In this document: positions 27,408 to 39,800 of the stretch, one piece after another
Position numbering within the stretch: position 1 is the first letter of the stretch
How the letters are laid out: each line of letters begins with the position of its first letter
NCBI RefSeq assembly: GCF_027105055.1
Contig: NZ_CP114264.1
Coordinates: 3,162,001 to 3,226,000, forward strand
Source of the DNA: Acinetobacter sp. TR3
GTDB taxonomy: Bacteria; Pseudomonadota; Gammaproteobacteria; Pseudomonadales; Moraxellaceae
DNA length: 64,000 nt
Direction of reading: 5' to 3'
Notes under the pieces: generated by a model
Told to the model about the DNA's origin: nothing
The model's database searches: none
The model's input: the letters and a program-made list of their open reading frames with translations, nothing else
Program-made: the position numbers and the translations under genes

Positions 27408-28433
27408 ATGAGCAATAACCAAATTCGTGCTTATGCTGCAATGAAAGCAGGCGAGCAATTGGTTCCTTATCAATTTGATGCAGGTGAATTAAAGCCACAT
27501 CAGGTTGAAGTTAAAGTTGAATACTGCGGTTTATGTCACTCAGATTTGTCTGTGATCAATAATGAATGGCATTCATCCGTTTATCCTGCTGTCGCTGGAC
27601 ATGAAATTATTGGCACAATTATCGCACTCGGTTCAGAAGCCAAAGGACTGAAACTTGGTCAACGTGTTGGCATTGGTTGGACAGCTGAAAGTTGCCAAGC
27701 ATGTGATCCTTGTATTGGTGGTCATCAAGTTTTATGTACCGGTGGCAGCGTTGCGACTATCGTTGGTCATGCGGGTGGCTTTGCAGAAAAAGTTCGCGCA
27801 GGTTGGCAATGGGTCATTCCTCTACCGGAGGCTTTGGATCCTGAAAGTGCAGGACCATTGCTTTGTGGCGGCATTACCGTGTTTGATCCTTTGCTTAAAC
27901 ATCAGATTCAAGCAACACATCATGTCGGTGTGATTGGGATTGGTGGTTTAGGGCATATGGCCATCAAGCTACTTAAGGCTTGGGGTTGCGAGATTACCGC
28001 ATTTAGTTCAAATCCAGACAAAACTGAAGAGCTCAAAGCCATGGGCGCTGACCATGTGGTAAATAGTCGTGATGCTCAAGCGATCAAAGCGCAACGTGGC
28101 AAGTTTGATCTATTGCTTAGCACCGTCAATGTAACCCTGAATTGGCAATCCTATCTCAATACATTGGCACCGAATGGTAGTATGCATTTCTTGGGTATTA
28201 CCTTAGAGCCTATTCCAGTTTCTGTAGGTACTATCATGAGTGGTGCCAAATCTGTTACAGCTTCACCAACTGGGTCACCTTTAGCACTGCGCCAACTACT
28301 ACAATTTGCCGCACGTAAAAATATTGCACCACAAATTGAGCTATTTCCAATGTCTCAACTCAATGAAGCCATTGAACGACTTCATTCAGGTCAAGCACGT
28401 TATCGTATTGTACTTAAAGCAGACTTTGATTAA
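27408..28433 (+). CDS. Zinc-dependent NAD(P)H alcohol dehydrogenase (YahK-type)
   Basis: The 341-residue medium-chain dehydrogenase has catalytic-zinc residues in [10 protein letters not shown] and GHEIIG, the structural zinc loop Cys-X2-Cys-X2-Cys-X7-Cys in [15 protein letters not shown], and the Rossmann motif [17 protein letters not shown]. The pattern resembles cinnamyl-alcohol-type NADP-dependent reductases such as YahK, which reduce diverse aldehydes. The stop overlaps by 4 bp the stop of the convergent MocR gene. It may be coregulated with that gene, but no evidence shows it. Confidence 0.9.
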   Translation: MSNNQIRAYAAMKAGEQLVPYQFDAGELKPHQVEVKVEYCGLCHSDLSVINNEWHSSVYPAVAGHEIIGTIIALGSEAKGLKLGQRVGIGWTAESCQACDPCIGGHQVLCTGGSVATIVGHAGGFAEKVRAGWQWVIPLPEALDPESAGPLLCGGITVFDPLLKHQIQATHHVGVIGIGGLGHMAIKLLKAWGCEITAFSSNPDKTEELKAMGADHVVNSRDAQAIKAQRGKFDLLLSTVNVTLNWQSYLNTLAPNGSMHFLGITLEPIPVSVGTIMSGAKSVTASPTGSPLALRQLLQFAARKNIAPQIELFPMSQLNEAIERLHSGQARYRIVLKADFD

Positions 28434-29857
28434 TTTAAAATCGACGACATACGCTCTCTCACCCAATCCGCCAACTGTTGAATTGCTTGGCGGATTTCGG
28501 TGGTCAACGCATGCCCTGCATTTAAGCGGATGAAGTGCTGATAACGCTGATCTTCACCAAATACTTCCCCTGGTACGATATTAATCCCTTGGCGCTGCGC
28601 TAAATAATATAACTCTAAGCCCGTAATATTTTCTGGTAGTTGCAACCACAAAGCATAACCACCTTCTGATTGACTCAAGGCGATTGAAATCCCATCAAAT
28701 ACTTCCAAAATATAAGCACGATACTGTTCGACTTGTTGCATCAACTTCGGTCTTAACTCATCCAAATGCTCACGATAACCACGACTATAAATGAAATCAG
28801 CCAAGCCTAACTGTAAGGGTGTATTGACACCGACGTTATTTGATAAGAGTTGTGGTCGTAAGTGTTGCAATTGTTGTCCCAAGCAAAACCATCCTACACG
28901 ATAGGCCGTAGACAGTGACTTCGAGACTGAACCACACCAAATTACGTAGCCTTGTTGATCCCAATAACGAATCGGCAAAGGCCTCTCTTTTTGGAAACTG
29001 CATTCACCATAAATATCATCTTCTAAAATAAAACATTGGTATTGCTGTGCGAGTTGAGCAATTTTTTGCTTCTGTGAATGACTTAAACAGTAGCCCAATG
29101 GATTTTGAAAATTAGCAGTGAGTAAACACAGCTTGGCATCGCCCTGTTTCATAAAAAACTCAAGACGTTCAAGATCAATACCTCGATGATCTGCTGGAAT
29201 CTCAATAATCTTACGCTTAAGACTTGCCAACATTTGCAACTGACCGTTAAAAGTAGGTGTTGGAATTAAAATACTGTCCCCTTCCTGACTGATCTGCTGA
29301 ATTAACAGGGACAAAGCTGGCATACAGCCATTGGTAATAAAAATATCTTCCGTAGCGACATAAATTCCATCTTCACGCCAATGATCTGATAAAGCCTTAC
29401 GTAACTGCTCATGCCCCTGTTTATTACAATATAAAAAATCTTCAGGCTGACAGTGTTTAAGCGCACGCTGTAGGGAACGACGTAGCCCATCTACAGGAAT
29501 TAAATGGGGCGACAACTGAATAGCCCCTAAAGGGGTTAAATGATTTTGAATCGATGCTGTTTGAATCTGATTTTGTAAGTCTAAATTCGAGACTTGCCGT
29601 GCTTTGGACTCAAAGCTTGGACTTTTAGGAGCAGCACTTTGATATTGTCTTGAACTTACAAAATAGCCTGACTTGGCTTTGACATAAATCAGTCCTTTCG
29701 CTTCTAACAGTTCGTAGCATTGTTGTGCGGTACTCAAACTAATACTTTGCTGACGAGCAAATTCCCTTAAAGAACTCAACTTTTGCTGTGGCTGTAATTC
29801 ATGTTGATAAATTTTATGAGCCAGTTGATCTGCTAGGCGTTGATATTGAAAAGTCAT
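28430..29857 (-). CDS. MocR/PdxR-type GntR regulator with aminotransferase domain
   Basis: The 475-residue protein has an N-terminal GntR winged helix-turn-helix (about 1-70; [31 protein letters not shown]) fused by a linker to a class I aminotransferase-like domain. The PLP lysine is visible in [15 protein letters not shown] (about residue 310), and [11 protein letters not shown] is the Asn/Pro motif. MocR regulators bind PLP or substrate aldimines and often control vitamin B6 or amino-acid metabolism, but the target here is not shown. The convergent alcohol dehydrogenase and the divergent lipoprotein are neighbours. Confidence 0.92.
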   Translation of the reverse strand: MTFQYQRLADQLAHKIYQHELQPQQKLSSLREFARQQSISLSTAQQCYELLEAKGLIYVKAKSGYFVSSRQYQSAAPKSPSFESKARQVSNLDLQNQIQTASIQNHLTPLGAIQLSPHLIPVDGLRRSLQRALKHCQPEDFLYCNKQGHEQLRKALSDHWREDGIYVATEDIFITNGCMPALSLLIQQISQEGDSILIPTPTFNGQLQMLASLKRKIIEIPADHRGIDLERLEFFMKQGDAKLCLLTANFQNPLGYCLSHSQKQKIAQLAQQYQCFILEDDIYGECSFQKERPLPIRYWDQQGYVIWCGSVSKSLSTAYRVGWFCLGQQLQHLRPQLLSNNVGVNTPLQLGLADFIYSRGYREHLDELRPKLMQQVEQYRAYILEVFDGISIALSQSEGGYALWLQLPENITGLELYYLAQRQGINIVPGEVFGEDQRYQHFIRLNAGHALTTEIRQAIQQLADWVRERMSSILN

Positions 29858-29947
29858 ATCTGTACTGCTTTTTTATAAATTTCTGTATCTGTATTGGTTA
29901 ATACAACACCGTTAAGCTATAAAAATCAACTGACAAAGGATAAGAGC

Positions 29948-30358
29948 ATGAAAAACAATATCTTATTTATATTTTCTACAATTTTTTTTACAGGCTGCAA
30001 TCTGACTGACCAGTCCACTTATCAGCAACAACAAGTGTGTAAATCACTCTCACAGGGATATCTGCAAATTCAAAACCAATCGACCTATGAATTATGGAAA
30101 ATGGAGAAAAGTGAAGCCCCTGAGCAGACCCGTGTCATCAAACTGACCTATAAGAAGCCCAATGAAAATGGCCTGATGCTCTCAAGTAACTTTCTACCAA
30201 CGGTCAAAATTGAATGCACGCAACAACAGCAACAGGTCAAAGTTGCAGTACAACAACCGACTGGACAACTTGTTCAAGTTTTAGAACTCAAACTTGCCGA
30301 AACAGCTATTGGCAAACCGAAAATCCATGACTTAACTGCTCAGTCAAAAACTCAATAA
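29948..30358 (+). CDS. Small lipoprotein of unknown function
   Basis: The 136-residue protein begins at ATG 29948, with AAGGA 8 bases upstream, and has a lipoprotein signal ending in FFTGC (Cys near 17). The rest is polar, Gln-rich and likely beta-rich; no family is recognised. Its last 53 bp overlap the 3' end of the convergent LysR gene in a different frame, so the C-terminus of one may be loosely constrained. Confidence 0.7.
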   Translation: MKNNILFIFSTIFFTGCNLTDQSTYQQQQVCKSLSQGYLQIQNQSTYELWKMEKSEAPEQTRVIKLTYKKPNENGLMLSSNFLPTVKIECTQQQQQVKVAVQQPTGQLVQVLELKLAETAIGKPKIHDLTAQSKTQ

Positions 30359-31208
30359 ATAAGCGAACCCGTTTCGGCAAATGCGCTTGTTGATAATACA
30401 CAGCATGGATGCTTTGATAAGAATGCTCAATCTGATCTTCAAATAGAGCCTCAAGGCGGCCTTCTTTCATATCCTGCCAGATTTCAAACTCTGATAATCG
30501 GGCAATCCCCTGCCCACGTAAACAGAGTTGTCGAACGGTTTCGCCACTCGATGCTTTTAGTTTCGGTTGGGCTTGAAAATACTCACCATCAATTTTAATG
30601 GGCCAAGTATTGATATAAGTGGGACGGGTGAAACCAATCACATCATGCTCAATTAATGTCTGGGCTTGTACAGGTCTACCCTTACGCTGTAAATATTCAG
30701 GACTGGCAACAATATAAATTCGGCTTTTACACACCAGCTTCGCATGCAGACTGGAATCATGTAATTCACCAAAACGAAATGCCACATCGGTCTTATGTTC
30801 TAATAGATCTATCACTAAATCATTACTATTCAGCTCAATCTCAATATTGGGATAACTTTGTCTGAATTTATGTACCAATGGCGTAATCACATGCAGAATA
30901 AACGGTGTAGCTGAGTCAATCCGAATCACACCCGAGGTATCCTGATCCGATTTTTCTAGGGCTTCTTCAGCTGCATTTAAATCACTGAGAATTTTACGCG
31001 CATGCTGTAAAAACTGTTGTCCTTCTTGGGTCAGTTTTAACTTTCGGGTCGTGCGTTCCAGCAAGGTAACTCCAAGCTTTGATTCTAGACGACTGAGAGA
31101 GCGGCTCATTCCCGACGCTGTCTGACCAAGTCGCTCGGCAGCAGCAATAAACGATCCTGTATCGACAATGGTCATAAAAGCAAGTAGTTCTTCTACCGTA
31201 GATTTCAT
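30306..31208 (-). CDS. LysR-family transcriptional regulator
   Basis: The 300-residue protein has an N-terminal winged helix-turn-helix (about 2-62; ELLAFMTIVDTGSFIAAAERLGQTASGMSRSLSRLESKLGV) and a periplasmic-binding-like effector domain. The ATG at 31208 has GGAGG five bases upstream; a GTG two codons earlier is also possible. It is divergent from the aldo-keto reductase and MFS genes, with about 130 bp between, so it most likely controls that operon. The signal is unknown. Confidence 0.92.
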   Translation of the reverse strand: MKSTVEELLAFMTIVDTGSFIAAAERLGQTASGMSRSLSRLESKLGVTLLERTTRKLKLTQEGQQFLQHARKILSDLNAAEEALEKSDQDTSGVIRIDSATPFILHVITPLVHKFRQSYPNIEIELNSNDLVIDLLEHKTDVAFRFGELHDSSLHAKLVCKSRIYIVASPEYLQRKGRPVQAQTLIEHDVIGFTRPTYINTWPIKIDGEYFQAQPKLKASSGETVRQLCLRGQGIARLSEFEIWQDMKEGRLEALFEDQIEHSYQSIHAVYYQQAHLPKRVRLFIEFLTEQLSHGFSVCQ

Positions 31209-31338
31209 TGCCACCTCCTCAATTATTGATATTTAGTCAACTATATTTTGCAAATTCATCTATTTTTTAGCAACAATAATCATCGCAAAATAACAGCCAT
31301 CAATAGCTCTTCAGAGCATAAAAAAACAGGTGAAAAAT

Positions 31339-32145
31339 ATGCGCATCCCACAATTTGGTTTAGGTACTTTCCGTCTAAAAGATCAAGCAGTCATTGATTC
31401 AGTTAAAACCGCACTAGAAGTGGGTTATCGTGCCATTGATACCGCACAGGTTTATGAGAATGAAGCTGCGGTTGGTCAAGCCATTGCAGAAAGTGGTGTT
31501 GCACGTCAAGATTTATTCTTAACCACAAAAATCTGGGTCGATAACTTTACTGAAGACAAATTCATTCCAAGTTTAAAAGACAGCTTACAAAAACTTCGCA
31601 CTGATGCTGTCGATCTCACCTTGATCCACTGGCCAGCTCCAGCATTGGGTGTATCCATTCCAAGCGTGATGCAATTGCTTTTAGAAGCGAAACAACAGGG
31701 TCTGACTCAACAAATCGGGATTTCAAACTTTAATATCGCCTTGACTCAACAAGCGATTGAGAGCATTGGTGTCGAACACATTGCCACTAACCAAATTGAG
31801 TTAAGTCCATATTTGCAGAATCGTACTTTAGTCAATTTCTTAGGCGAACAAAATATTGACGTGACCTCATACATGACACTGGCCTATGGCAAAGTACTGC
31901 AGGATCCAACCTTAATTGAAATTGCAGCCCAACATCAGGTAACCACCGCACAAGTCGCTTTAGCTTGGGCCTTACAAAATGGTTTTGCGGTGATTCCATC
32001 ATCAACCAAACGTGAAAACCTGATCAGCAACTTAAAAGCTCAAGACTTAACTTTAAGTACAGAAGAAATGCAGTTGATTGCTCAACTTGAACGTAATGGT
32101 CGAGAAATAAATCCTGAACGATTTGCGCCTGAATGGGACAAATAA
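31339..32145 (+). CDS. Aldo-keto reductase, DkgB-like
   Basis: The 268-residue (beta/alpha)8 NADPH reductase shows the family start [30 protein letters not shown] with catalytic Asp and Tyr, Lys in LTTKIW, and the His in LTLIHWP. NADPH-binding residues lie near [13 protein letters not shown]. Relatives reduce 2,5-diketo-D-gluconate and methylglyoxal. The start was set at the ATG with AGGTGA upstream, not the GTG 9 bp earlier. It forms a two-gene unit with the MFS gene (1 bp gap). Confidence 0.93.
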   Translation: MRIPQFGLGTFRLKDQAVIDSVKTALEVGYRAIDTAQVYENEAAVGQAIAESGVARQDLFLTTKIWVDNFTEDKFIPSLKDSLQKLRTDAVDLTLIHWPAPALGVSIPSVMQLLLEAKQQGLTQQIGISNFNIALTQQAIESIGVEHIATNQIELSPYLQNRTLVNFLGEQNIDVTSYMTLAYGKVLQDPTLIEIAAQHQVTTAQVALAWALQNGFAVIPSSTKRENLISNLKAQDLTLSTEEMQLIAQLERNGREINPERFAPEWDK

Positions 32146-32146
32146 C

Positions 32147-33334
32147 ATGAGCAGCCGCATCAACCTTCCTTTGCTGGCACTGGCGATTGGTGCATTTGCA
32201 ATCGGAACAACAGAGTTCTCTCCAATGGGGCTGTTGCCCAATATTGCCAATGATCTTGGGGTATCGATTCCAAGTGCGGGCATGTTGATTACCGGTTATG
32301 CACTGGGCGTGATGCTCGGTGCGCCAATCATGACCTTATGGTTTGGTGGATTTGCACGTCGTAATGCACTGATTCTACTCATGGCAATTTTTACCATCGG
32401 TAATTTGATTGCAGCCTTTGCACCCAATTACATGAGTTTAATGGGAGCCCGATTAATGACCAGCTTAAACCACGGTGCCTTTTTCGGGATTGGTTCTGTG
32501 GTGGCAGCCAGTGTTGTTCCAGCAAATAAACAGGCCAGTGCTGTTGCCACCATGTTTATGGGCTTAACCATCGCCAATATTGGCGGTGTATCCCTCGCAA
32601 CGTGGGTGGGGCAAAACATTGGTTGGAGAATGTCTTTCCTTGCGATTTCTGCACTCGGTGTCATCACCATGCTGGCGCTCTGGAAAGCACTGCCTGTCGG
32701 TGCTGTGGGTCAAAAACCCAATATCAAAATGGAACTCAAAGTGCTCACTCGCCTGCCTGTGCTGTTGGCACTCTTGACCACGGTATTTGGTGCTTCGGCG
32801 ATGTTTACCCTATACACCTACATCGCGCCAAGCTTGGTTGAGTTTAGCCATGCTTCACCGACCTTTATCACTATGATGTTGGTCTTAATCGGGATTGGTT
32901 TCTCTATTGGCAACCATTTAGGTGGAAAGTTTGCCGATTTATCAATCAATAAAACCCTGATTGGCTTCTTGCTATTATTGATCAGCTTGATGTTGATTTT
33001 CCCAATTCTTGCTCAAGCACAACTGGGCACAGCCATTGGTTTAGTCATTTGGGGCACAGCAGCATTTGCCATCGTTCCACCTTTACAAATGCGTGTCATG
33101 TCAGTTGCTCATGAAGCATCTGGTCTCGCATCTTCTGTCAATATCGGCGCATTCAACTTCGGCAATGCAATTGGTGCGGCAGCAGGTGGAGCAGTATTAA
33201 GTTTTGGTTTGAACTATAGCGCGGTATCGATCATCGGTGCTGTACTCGCGAGTATTGGGCTTATTTTGGTTTTAATTCAAATGAAATTAGCGAGCAAAGC
33301 CAATCTGCGGTTACAACAATACCTCCAAGTTTAA
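32147..33334 (+). CDS. MFS transporter, DHA1 family
   Basis: The 395-residue protein with twelve helices shows typical DHA1 features: FAIGTTEFSPMGLLPNIANDLGV in helix 1 and GYALGVMLGAPIMTLW in helix 2, followed by a loop with FARRNAL (motif A-like). Such exporters move purines, sugars, arabinose or drugs. The start overlaps the reductase stop region (TAACATG), so translation is coupled. Divergent LysR control is likely. A strong terminator follows. Confidence 0.9.
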   Translation: MSSRINLPLLALAIGAFAIGTTEFSPMGLLPNIANDLGVSIPSAGMLITGYALGVMLGAPIMTLWFGGFARRNALILLMAIFTIGNLIAAFAPNYMSLMGARLMTSLNHGAFFGIGSVVAASVVPANKQASAVATMFMGLTIANIGGVSLATWVGQNIGWRMSFLAISALGVITMLALWKALPVGAVGQKPNIKMELKVLTRLPVLLALLTTVFGASAMFTLYTYIAPSLVEFSHASPTFITMMLVLIGIGFSIGNHLGGKFADLSINKTLIGFLLLLISLMLIFPILAQAQLGTAIGLVIWGTAAFAIVPPLQMRVMSVAHEASGLASSVNIGAFNFGNAIGAAAGGAVLSFGLNYSAVSIIGAVLASIGLILVLIQMKLASKANLRLQQYLQV

Positions 33335-33342
33335 TCTGCAAA

Positions 33343-33373
33343 AAAAAGCCTGATTTAAATCAGGCTTTTTATG
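33343..33373. terminator. Terminator after the MFS gene
   Basis: AAAAAGCCTGATTT followed by its exact complement forms a 14-bp perfect palindrome with T run on both sides. Confidence 0.93.
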
Positions 33374-33400
33374 TCGAATAGGATTCCACAAATTAGTTCA

Positions 33401-34048
33401 TTATTTAAGTAAATCAGGTAAATGTGGCTGCGCATATAATGGGTTATAAATTTCTTTCTTCATCTTCATTAGCATTTGATACGGTTGCTGCTGCACAAAC
33501 ATATTTACAAAACTGAGAGGGATCGAACCTGCTGGATCGGCATAACCACTGGTCATGACTTTGACTTTATTATTGGCAAGTCTTTGGAACGTCCAATCTC
33601 CTGTATACTGAGTTAGACGAATCACATCAGGCTGCTCAGGATAAGTATTCTTCACTGTACTATTCTTGATCGTAATACTACCATCTGCATTTTTAATCAT
33701 TTTACCTTTAATCACCACATCTCGGTCTTTCAAAGGAAACGGAAAATCTAACAACATATATAGGGTAAATTCACCTTTCTTTTCATCACGAGACAACAGT
33801 TGTGCTTTCGCAACATAAGGTACCCATTGTGGCGTACGTTCAACATCCAGTACCACAGCAACAGCCCGTTCTAATGGCACATCAAAAGTGGTTTCTGCTT
33901 TATATTGGAAAACAGGATTATTTTCTGTTTGGTAAGTCCAAACTTTAATATTATTGCGATGTAAACTCAGTTTAGGTGCTTCTGCGGCACTGACGACTAA
34001 ACTCGTCGCACTTAGCAGTGTAGCAAGAATAATATGCTTTTTATTCAT
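33401..34048 (-). CDS. Secreted START-domain-like protein
   Basis: The 215-residue protein has an N-terminal signal peptide (MNKKHIILATLLSATSLVVSAAEA) and a START/polyketide-cyclase-like lipid-binding domain (about 45-200; RAVAVVLDVERTPQWVPYVAKAQLL, FPFPLKDRDVVIKG). Such periplasmic START proteins are found widely in Acinetobacter and Pseudomonas without a known ligand. The start is the ATG with the signal peptide. Two earlier in-frame starts would bury it. Confidence 0.82.
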   Translation of the reverse strand: MNKKHIILATLLSATSLVVSAAEAPKLSLHRNNIKVWTYQTENNPVFQYKAETTFDVPLERAVAVVLDVERTPQWVPYVAKAQLLSRDEKKGEFTLYMLLDFPFPLKDRDVVIKGKMIKNADGSITIKNSTVKNTYPEQPDVIRLTQYTGDWTFQRLANNKVKVMTSGYADPAGSIPLSFVNMFVQQQPYQMLMKMKKEIYNPLYAQPHLPDLLK

Positions 34049-34140
34049 GTCATGCTCAATTGTTTTAGTCATTGTGAGAGCTTGTTTGAACAGCACATTT
34101 TTTAGATGCTCAACAAGCTCTTTAGGCGAAAAAAGAAAGA

Positions 34141-34995
<855 letters not shown>

Positions 34996-35037
34996 CTACT
35001 ATAGCAAAACTCTATGCCTACGCTAAAAAATTCCCAT

Positions 35038-35066
35038 AAAAAAACCTGCCGCAGCAGGTTTTTTAT
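35038..35066 (-). terminator. Terminator between dnaJ and dapB
   Basis: A 9-bp stem (AAAACCTGC / GCAGGTTTT) with 4-nt loop and T runs lies 10 nt after the dnaJ stop. Confidence 0.9.
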
Positions 35067-35075
35067 TGATGCTAA

Positions 35076-36194
35076 TTAATCAAACAAGCGATCAAAGAAT
35101 GATTTTTTCTTTGGTGATGCAGCATGACCATCACCATCAAATGACGCTTGTAATTCTTTCAACAATTCACGTTGGCGACTGTTTAAATTCACAGGTGTTT
35201 CTACCACGATACGGCACAATAAGTCACCGACCATGCTGCTACGTACAGGACGAACACCTTTACCCCGTAAGCGGAATAACTTACCTGTTTGAGTACCTTC
35301 TGGGATTTTTAAGCTGACACGACCATCAAGCGTCGGGATTTCAATTTCTTTGCCTAATGCAGCATCAGCAATACTGACTGGCACATCCATATATAGATCT
35401 GCACCGTCACGTTGGAAGACTTCATGTTCACGAACTACGACTTCAACGTATAAATCACCCGCTTGACCATCACGAATCGCTTCACCTTTACCTGTTAAGC
35501 GAACACGATCGCCGTTGTCCACACCCGCAGGAATAGTGACTTCAAGCGTTTGTTGACGGTCTGCAACACCTGAACCATGACAAGTGTTACATGGATTCTT
35601 AATCATTTTGCCTTGACCACGGCAGGTACTACAGGTTTGCTGAACCGAGAAGAAACCTTGCTGCATACGCACTTGACCCGCACCATGACAGGTACGACAC
35701 GTCTCAACATCATTTGGATTCTTAGAACCTTTACCATCACAGCTATCACAAGGTGCAGGTGCAGTAAACGTAATGGTCTTTTTCACGCCTTTGACTGCTT
35801 CTTCAAGCGTCAATTCCATCACATAACGAAGATCTGAACCACGGCGTTGGCGTTGCTGTTGGCGACCACCGCCACCACCGAAAGCACCACCAAAAATATC
35901 GCCAAACTGACTAAAAATGTCTTCTGCGCTAAAACCACCACCGAAGCCACCGCCGCCACCAAAACCGCCTTCAAAAGCACTATGACCAGCACGATCATAC
36001 ATGCTGCGCTTTTCGCCATCAGACAGGATTTCATAGGCTTCTGCAGCTTCTTTGAACTTATCTTCTGCTTCAGTATTGTCTGGGTTACGATCTGGATGAT
36101 ACTTCATCGCCAACTTACGATAGGCTTTTTTAATCTCATCATCACTTGCGGTTTTCGAAACGCCTAAAACCTCATAATAATCACGTTTAGCCAT
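35076..36194 (-). CDS. dnaJ: Chaperone protein DnaJ
   Basis: DnaJ is the Hsp40 co-chaperone that stimulates DnaK ATPase. The 372-residue type I protein shows the J domain with HPD in KYHPDRNPD (about 29-37), a Gly/Phe-rich linker (about 75-110), and four CxxCxGxG zinc repeats ([32 protein letters not shown]; about 150-215) before the C-terminal substrate domain. dnaK is not adjacent. A 38-bp hairpin lies in its upstream region. Confidence 0.98.
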   Translation of the reverse strand: MAKRDYYEVLGVSKTASDDEIKKAYRKLAMKYHPDRNPDNTEAEDKFKEAAEAYEILSDGEKRSMYDRAGHSAFEGGFGGGGGFGGGFSAEDIFSQFGDIFGGAFGGGGGRQQQRQRRGSDLRYVMELTLEEAVKGVKKTITFTAPAPCDSCDGKGSKNPNDVETCRTCHGAGQVRMQQGFFSVQQTCSTCRGQGKMIKNPCNTCHGSGVADRQQTLEVTIPAGVDNGDRVRLTGKGEAIRDGQAGDLYVEVVVREHEVFQRDGADLYMDVPVSIADAALGKEIEIPTLDGRVSLKIPEGTQTGKLFRLRGKGVRPVRSSMVGDLLCRIVVETPVNLNSRQRELLKELQASFDGDGHAASPKKKSFFDRLFD

Positions 36195-36242
36195 GGTTGG
36201 CGATGCTCCTCACGGAATTGGTTCAATCTCTACAAATAAATA

Positions 36243-36280
36243 GGCTCTGTTGACATTTTATTAACAAAGTCAACAGAGCC
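36243..36280. repeat. 12-bp perfect inverted repeat upstream of dnaJ
   Basis: GGCTCTGTTGAC and GTCAACAGAGCC are separated by 14 bp. On the minus strand the hairpin is followed by TATTTATTT, so it may terminate the upstream 36338-36715 gene; the arm also begins like the GGCTCTGTTG end of some IS6-family elements. Confidence 0.55.
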
Positions 36281-36337
36281 TTAATAAGGGCACTACTCTA
36301 AATTTACAAGGCCTAGCACAATAAAAAAGCGATAAAA

Positions 36338-36715
36338 TTAGAATACCGCTTTATTTTTAAAATACTTAGCAACACCTTTGATCCATGCATTTAACAAAAA
36401 CAACCATGCGATTGCACTGAAAATCACACCTGCGACCGTCATGCCTGTTACCCACAATGCACTATCCCATGCAAAAAAGAATAATGGAATAAACCATAAC
36501 GCAGCAAAGCAAATGATCATGGTAAATAACAGCACGTTACGCATGATCCAAAGGGCATGTGCATGAATCCATACTTCAGCATTATCCACAATCGCAACTT
36601 TTCGCGCTAATAGGTATGCAAATACTGCAAACACGATTGTAAATAATGCAAGAAACATGAACACATAAGAAATCGCCACGTAACGGCGATGCTGCTCAAC
36701 ATTGTCTTGCCCCAT
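36338..36715 (-). CDS. Small multi-helix membrane protein, function unknown
   Basis: The 125-residue protein has about three hydrophobic helices (residues near 12-32, 52-74 and 82-104), with a charged N-terminus and a Lys-rich tail KGVAKYFKNKAVF. GAGGTGAT precedes the ATG. I do not recognise the family. It is upstream of dnaJ on the same strand, but a 38-bp hairpin separates them. Confidence 0.7.
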   Translation of the reverse strand: MGQDNVEQHRRYVAISYVFMFLALFTIVFAVFAYLLARKVAIVDNAEVWIHAHALWIMRNVLLFTMIICFAALWFIPLFFFAWDSALWVTGMTVAGVIFSAIAWLFLLNAWIKGVAKYFKNKAVF

Positions 36716-36847
36716 GCTCTAGATCACCTCATTCATCGCATTTTGCCAAACCAATCATGCAATGAAATTCAATTATTTTTTGGTCTTCAAATATAGGTGC
36801 TACTATATTGAAATTTTCAATATTTCGCACCTTTATTCACAAAATAA

Positions 36848-39800
36848 TTACGATAGCGGTGTTGCTTTCTTCACTTTGAACCATGCTGCATACAATGCAG
36901 GTAAGAAAAATAAGGTCAATAAGGTCGCAACAATTAAGCCTCCCATAATCGCAACTGCCATTGGACCAAAGAAAAGACTGCGTGATAACGGGATCATCGC
37001 CAGTACCGCAGCCAATGCCGTCAATACAATTGGGCGGAAACGGCGCATGGTTGCACCAATCACCGCATCCCACGGCGCATACCCTGCCTGAATATCTTGT
37101 TCAATTTGATCAATCAAAATCAGCGAGTTCCGCATAATCATCCCTGACAATGCAATCGTCCCAAGCATCGCCACGAAACCAAACGGTTTATTAAACAAGA
37201 GTAAGAATGCAACCACTCCGATTAAGCCAAGTGGTGCTGTCAGCAGAACAATCGTTGCACGTGACATACTCCGCAATTGAATCATCAACAAGGTCATTAC
37301 CACAGCCAAGAACAATGGCATACCTGCATTGACTGAATTTTGACCTTTCGCAGATTCTTCAACCGTCCCCCCCACCTCAAGCAAATAGCCATTTGGTAAA
37401 TCCGCACGTAAAGTTTGCATTTTATCTGCTAACTGCTGAACCACGGTTGCAGGCTGTAAATTGGTTCGAATATCGGCACGAACTGTAATCGTTGGTAGGC
37501 GGTTACGATGCCAAATCAAGCCTTCTTCGAAGCGCGATTCAATTTTTGCAATCTGTGCCAAAGGTACGGTTGTTCCTTTGGTGGTTGGCACAGCTAAGCT
37601 TGCCAAAGAAGCTACTTCTGCACGTTCAGTTTTATCACCACGTAGACGAATCTCAATCAACTCACGTTTTTCACGATATTGATTCATCACTGAGCCTGTC
37701 ACCGAAGCATTCAAGAAATTGGCTAAATCAACACTAGAAACACCCATTTGACGGGCACGGTCTTGGTCAATTTCAATCGCAATAATTTTACTTGGCTCAC
37801 CCCAATCCAAATGGACATTGGTGGTATTCAGGTCTTCACCTACAACTTTAGCAACTTTTTGTGCCTCTGCCCGAACCGTTGCCAAATCTTCACCTGAGAC
37901 ACGATACTGCAATGGATAACCCACAGGTGGGCCATTTTCAAGTAAAGACACACGGGTACGTACTTGTGGCAAGAGTTGCTTGATTTGTTTCTCTAAAGAG
38001 CGGCGAATTTCATTACGATCATCTAAAGACGATGCCAATACCACAAATTGAGCAAAACTGGCTTGTGGAAGCTGTTGATCCAAAGGTAAATAGAAACGTG
38101 GTGACCCTGTACCGACATAGGCTACATAGTTATCAATCCCTTTTTGTTTCGCAAGGAATTGCTCAACCTTATGCACCGCCTGTTCAGTCGCAACCAGTGA
38201 TGCGCCTTCTTCTAATTTTAAATCAACCAAAATTTCCGCACGGTTTGATGCTGGGAAGAACTGCTGTGGAACGAATTTAAACATCGCCACTGACAACACA
38301 AATATGCCAACGGTCACTGCAATCACTGTCTTACGATAGGTAATACAGATTTCAACGACACCACGGAAAGATTGATAAAATTTTGACTGATATGGATCAT
38401 GATGCCCAGCATGTGCCTCAACGACAGGTGCTGGTTGCTTACGTAACCTTGCCCATAGGCGTAAATACCACGCCGCTTGTTGATTTTGCTTGGTGAAATC
38501 AGGCAGTAATTTTTCGCCCAAATAAGGTACGAATAAAACCGCAGCAATCCACGACACAATCAATGCAATCGTCACGACTTGGAAAATAGAACGAGTATAT
38601 TCACCTGTTCCAGATTGTGCCGTGGCAATTGGAAGGAAACCTGCTGCGGTAATCAATGTTCCTGTCAACATTGGAAACGCGGTGGTTTGCCATGCAAAGC
38701 CTGCGGCTTTCAGTCGGCTGTAACCCTGTTCCATTTTAATCGCCATCATTTCCACGGCGATAATGGCATCATCGACCAACAAACCCAGTGCAAGAATTAA
38801 TGCACCCAAAGAAATCTTGTGTAGCCCTACATCAAATAAGCTCATCCCTGCAAACGTCATCGCCAGTACCAACGGTATCGACAATGCAACGACCAACCCT
38901 GTACGGAAACCGAGCGAGAAGAAACTCACCAATAAAACGATAATCACCGCTTCAGCCAGTACTTTTAAAAATTCTTGAATACTGCGTTGTACTGCTACAG
39001 GCTGATCTGAAACTTTTTGCAGTTTCATGCCCAAAGGTAAGCTTTTTTGTAGACTGTTAAATTCGGTTTCTAGGTTTTTGCCCAGTGCAATGATGTCTCC
39101 ACCTTTGCGCATCGACACCGCAATCCCAATACCGTTCTCGCCCATGAAACGCATACGTGGCTGAGCAGGTTCACTGAAACCACGATAGACTTCAGCAACA
39201 TCACCCAATTGAATGGTTTTATTCCCGACCAACAACGGCATTTTTTTCAGGTCATCGACACTATGTAAATGCCCACTGACACGAATTTGAATACGGTCGG
39301 TACCTGTTTCAAAGAAACCTGCACCTGCCATATCATTTTGCTTTTGTATCGCTTCCTGAATTGCAGTAACGGGTACACCGAGCTGAACAGCTTTGGTATT
39401 GGATAATTCAATCCAGATTTTCTGATCTTGCAGACCAACGAGATTGACTTTGCTGACATCTTTGACCCGTTGCAGTTGTAGTTGCAAACGATCGGCATAT
39501 TCTTTCATTACCGCATAGTCAAAATCTTTACCCGTCAGGACATAAATATTCCCGAAGGTATCGCCAAATTCATCATTAAAAAATGGCCCTTGCACGCCAC
39601 TCGGTAGCTGTGAACGTACATCATTGACCTTTTTACGGACGTTATACCAAATATCAGGAATCTGGCTCGATGGCAAACTGTCTTTCGCAACAAAGGTCAC
39701 CAACGATTCACCAGGGCGTGAATACGCCATGATGCGATCATACTGCCCCGTGGTCATCAATTCTTTTTCAATACGATCGGTAACAAGTGTCGACACCTCT

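Noticed and set aside
36243..36280. Insertion sequence end
   Set aside because: Only two 12-bp arms 14 bp apart, with no transposase or target duplication; kept only as a finding on an unexplained hairpin.
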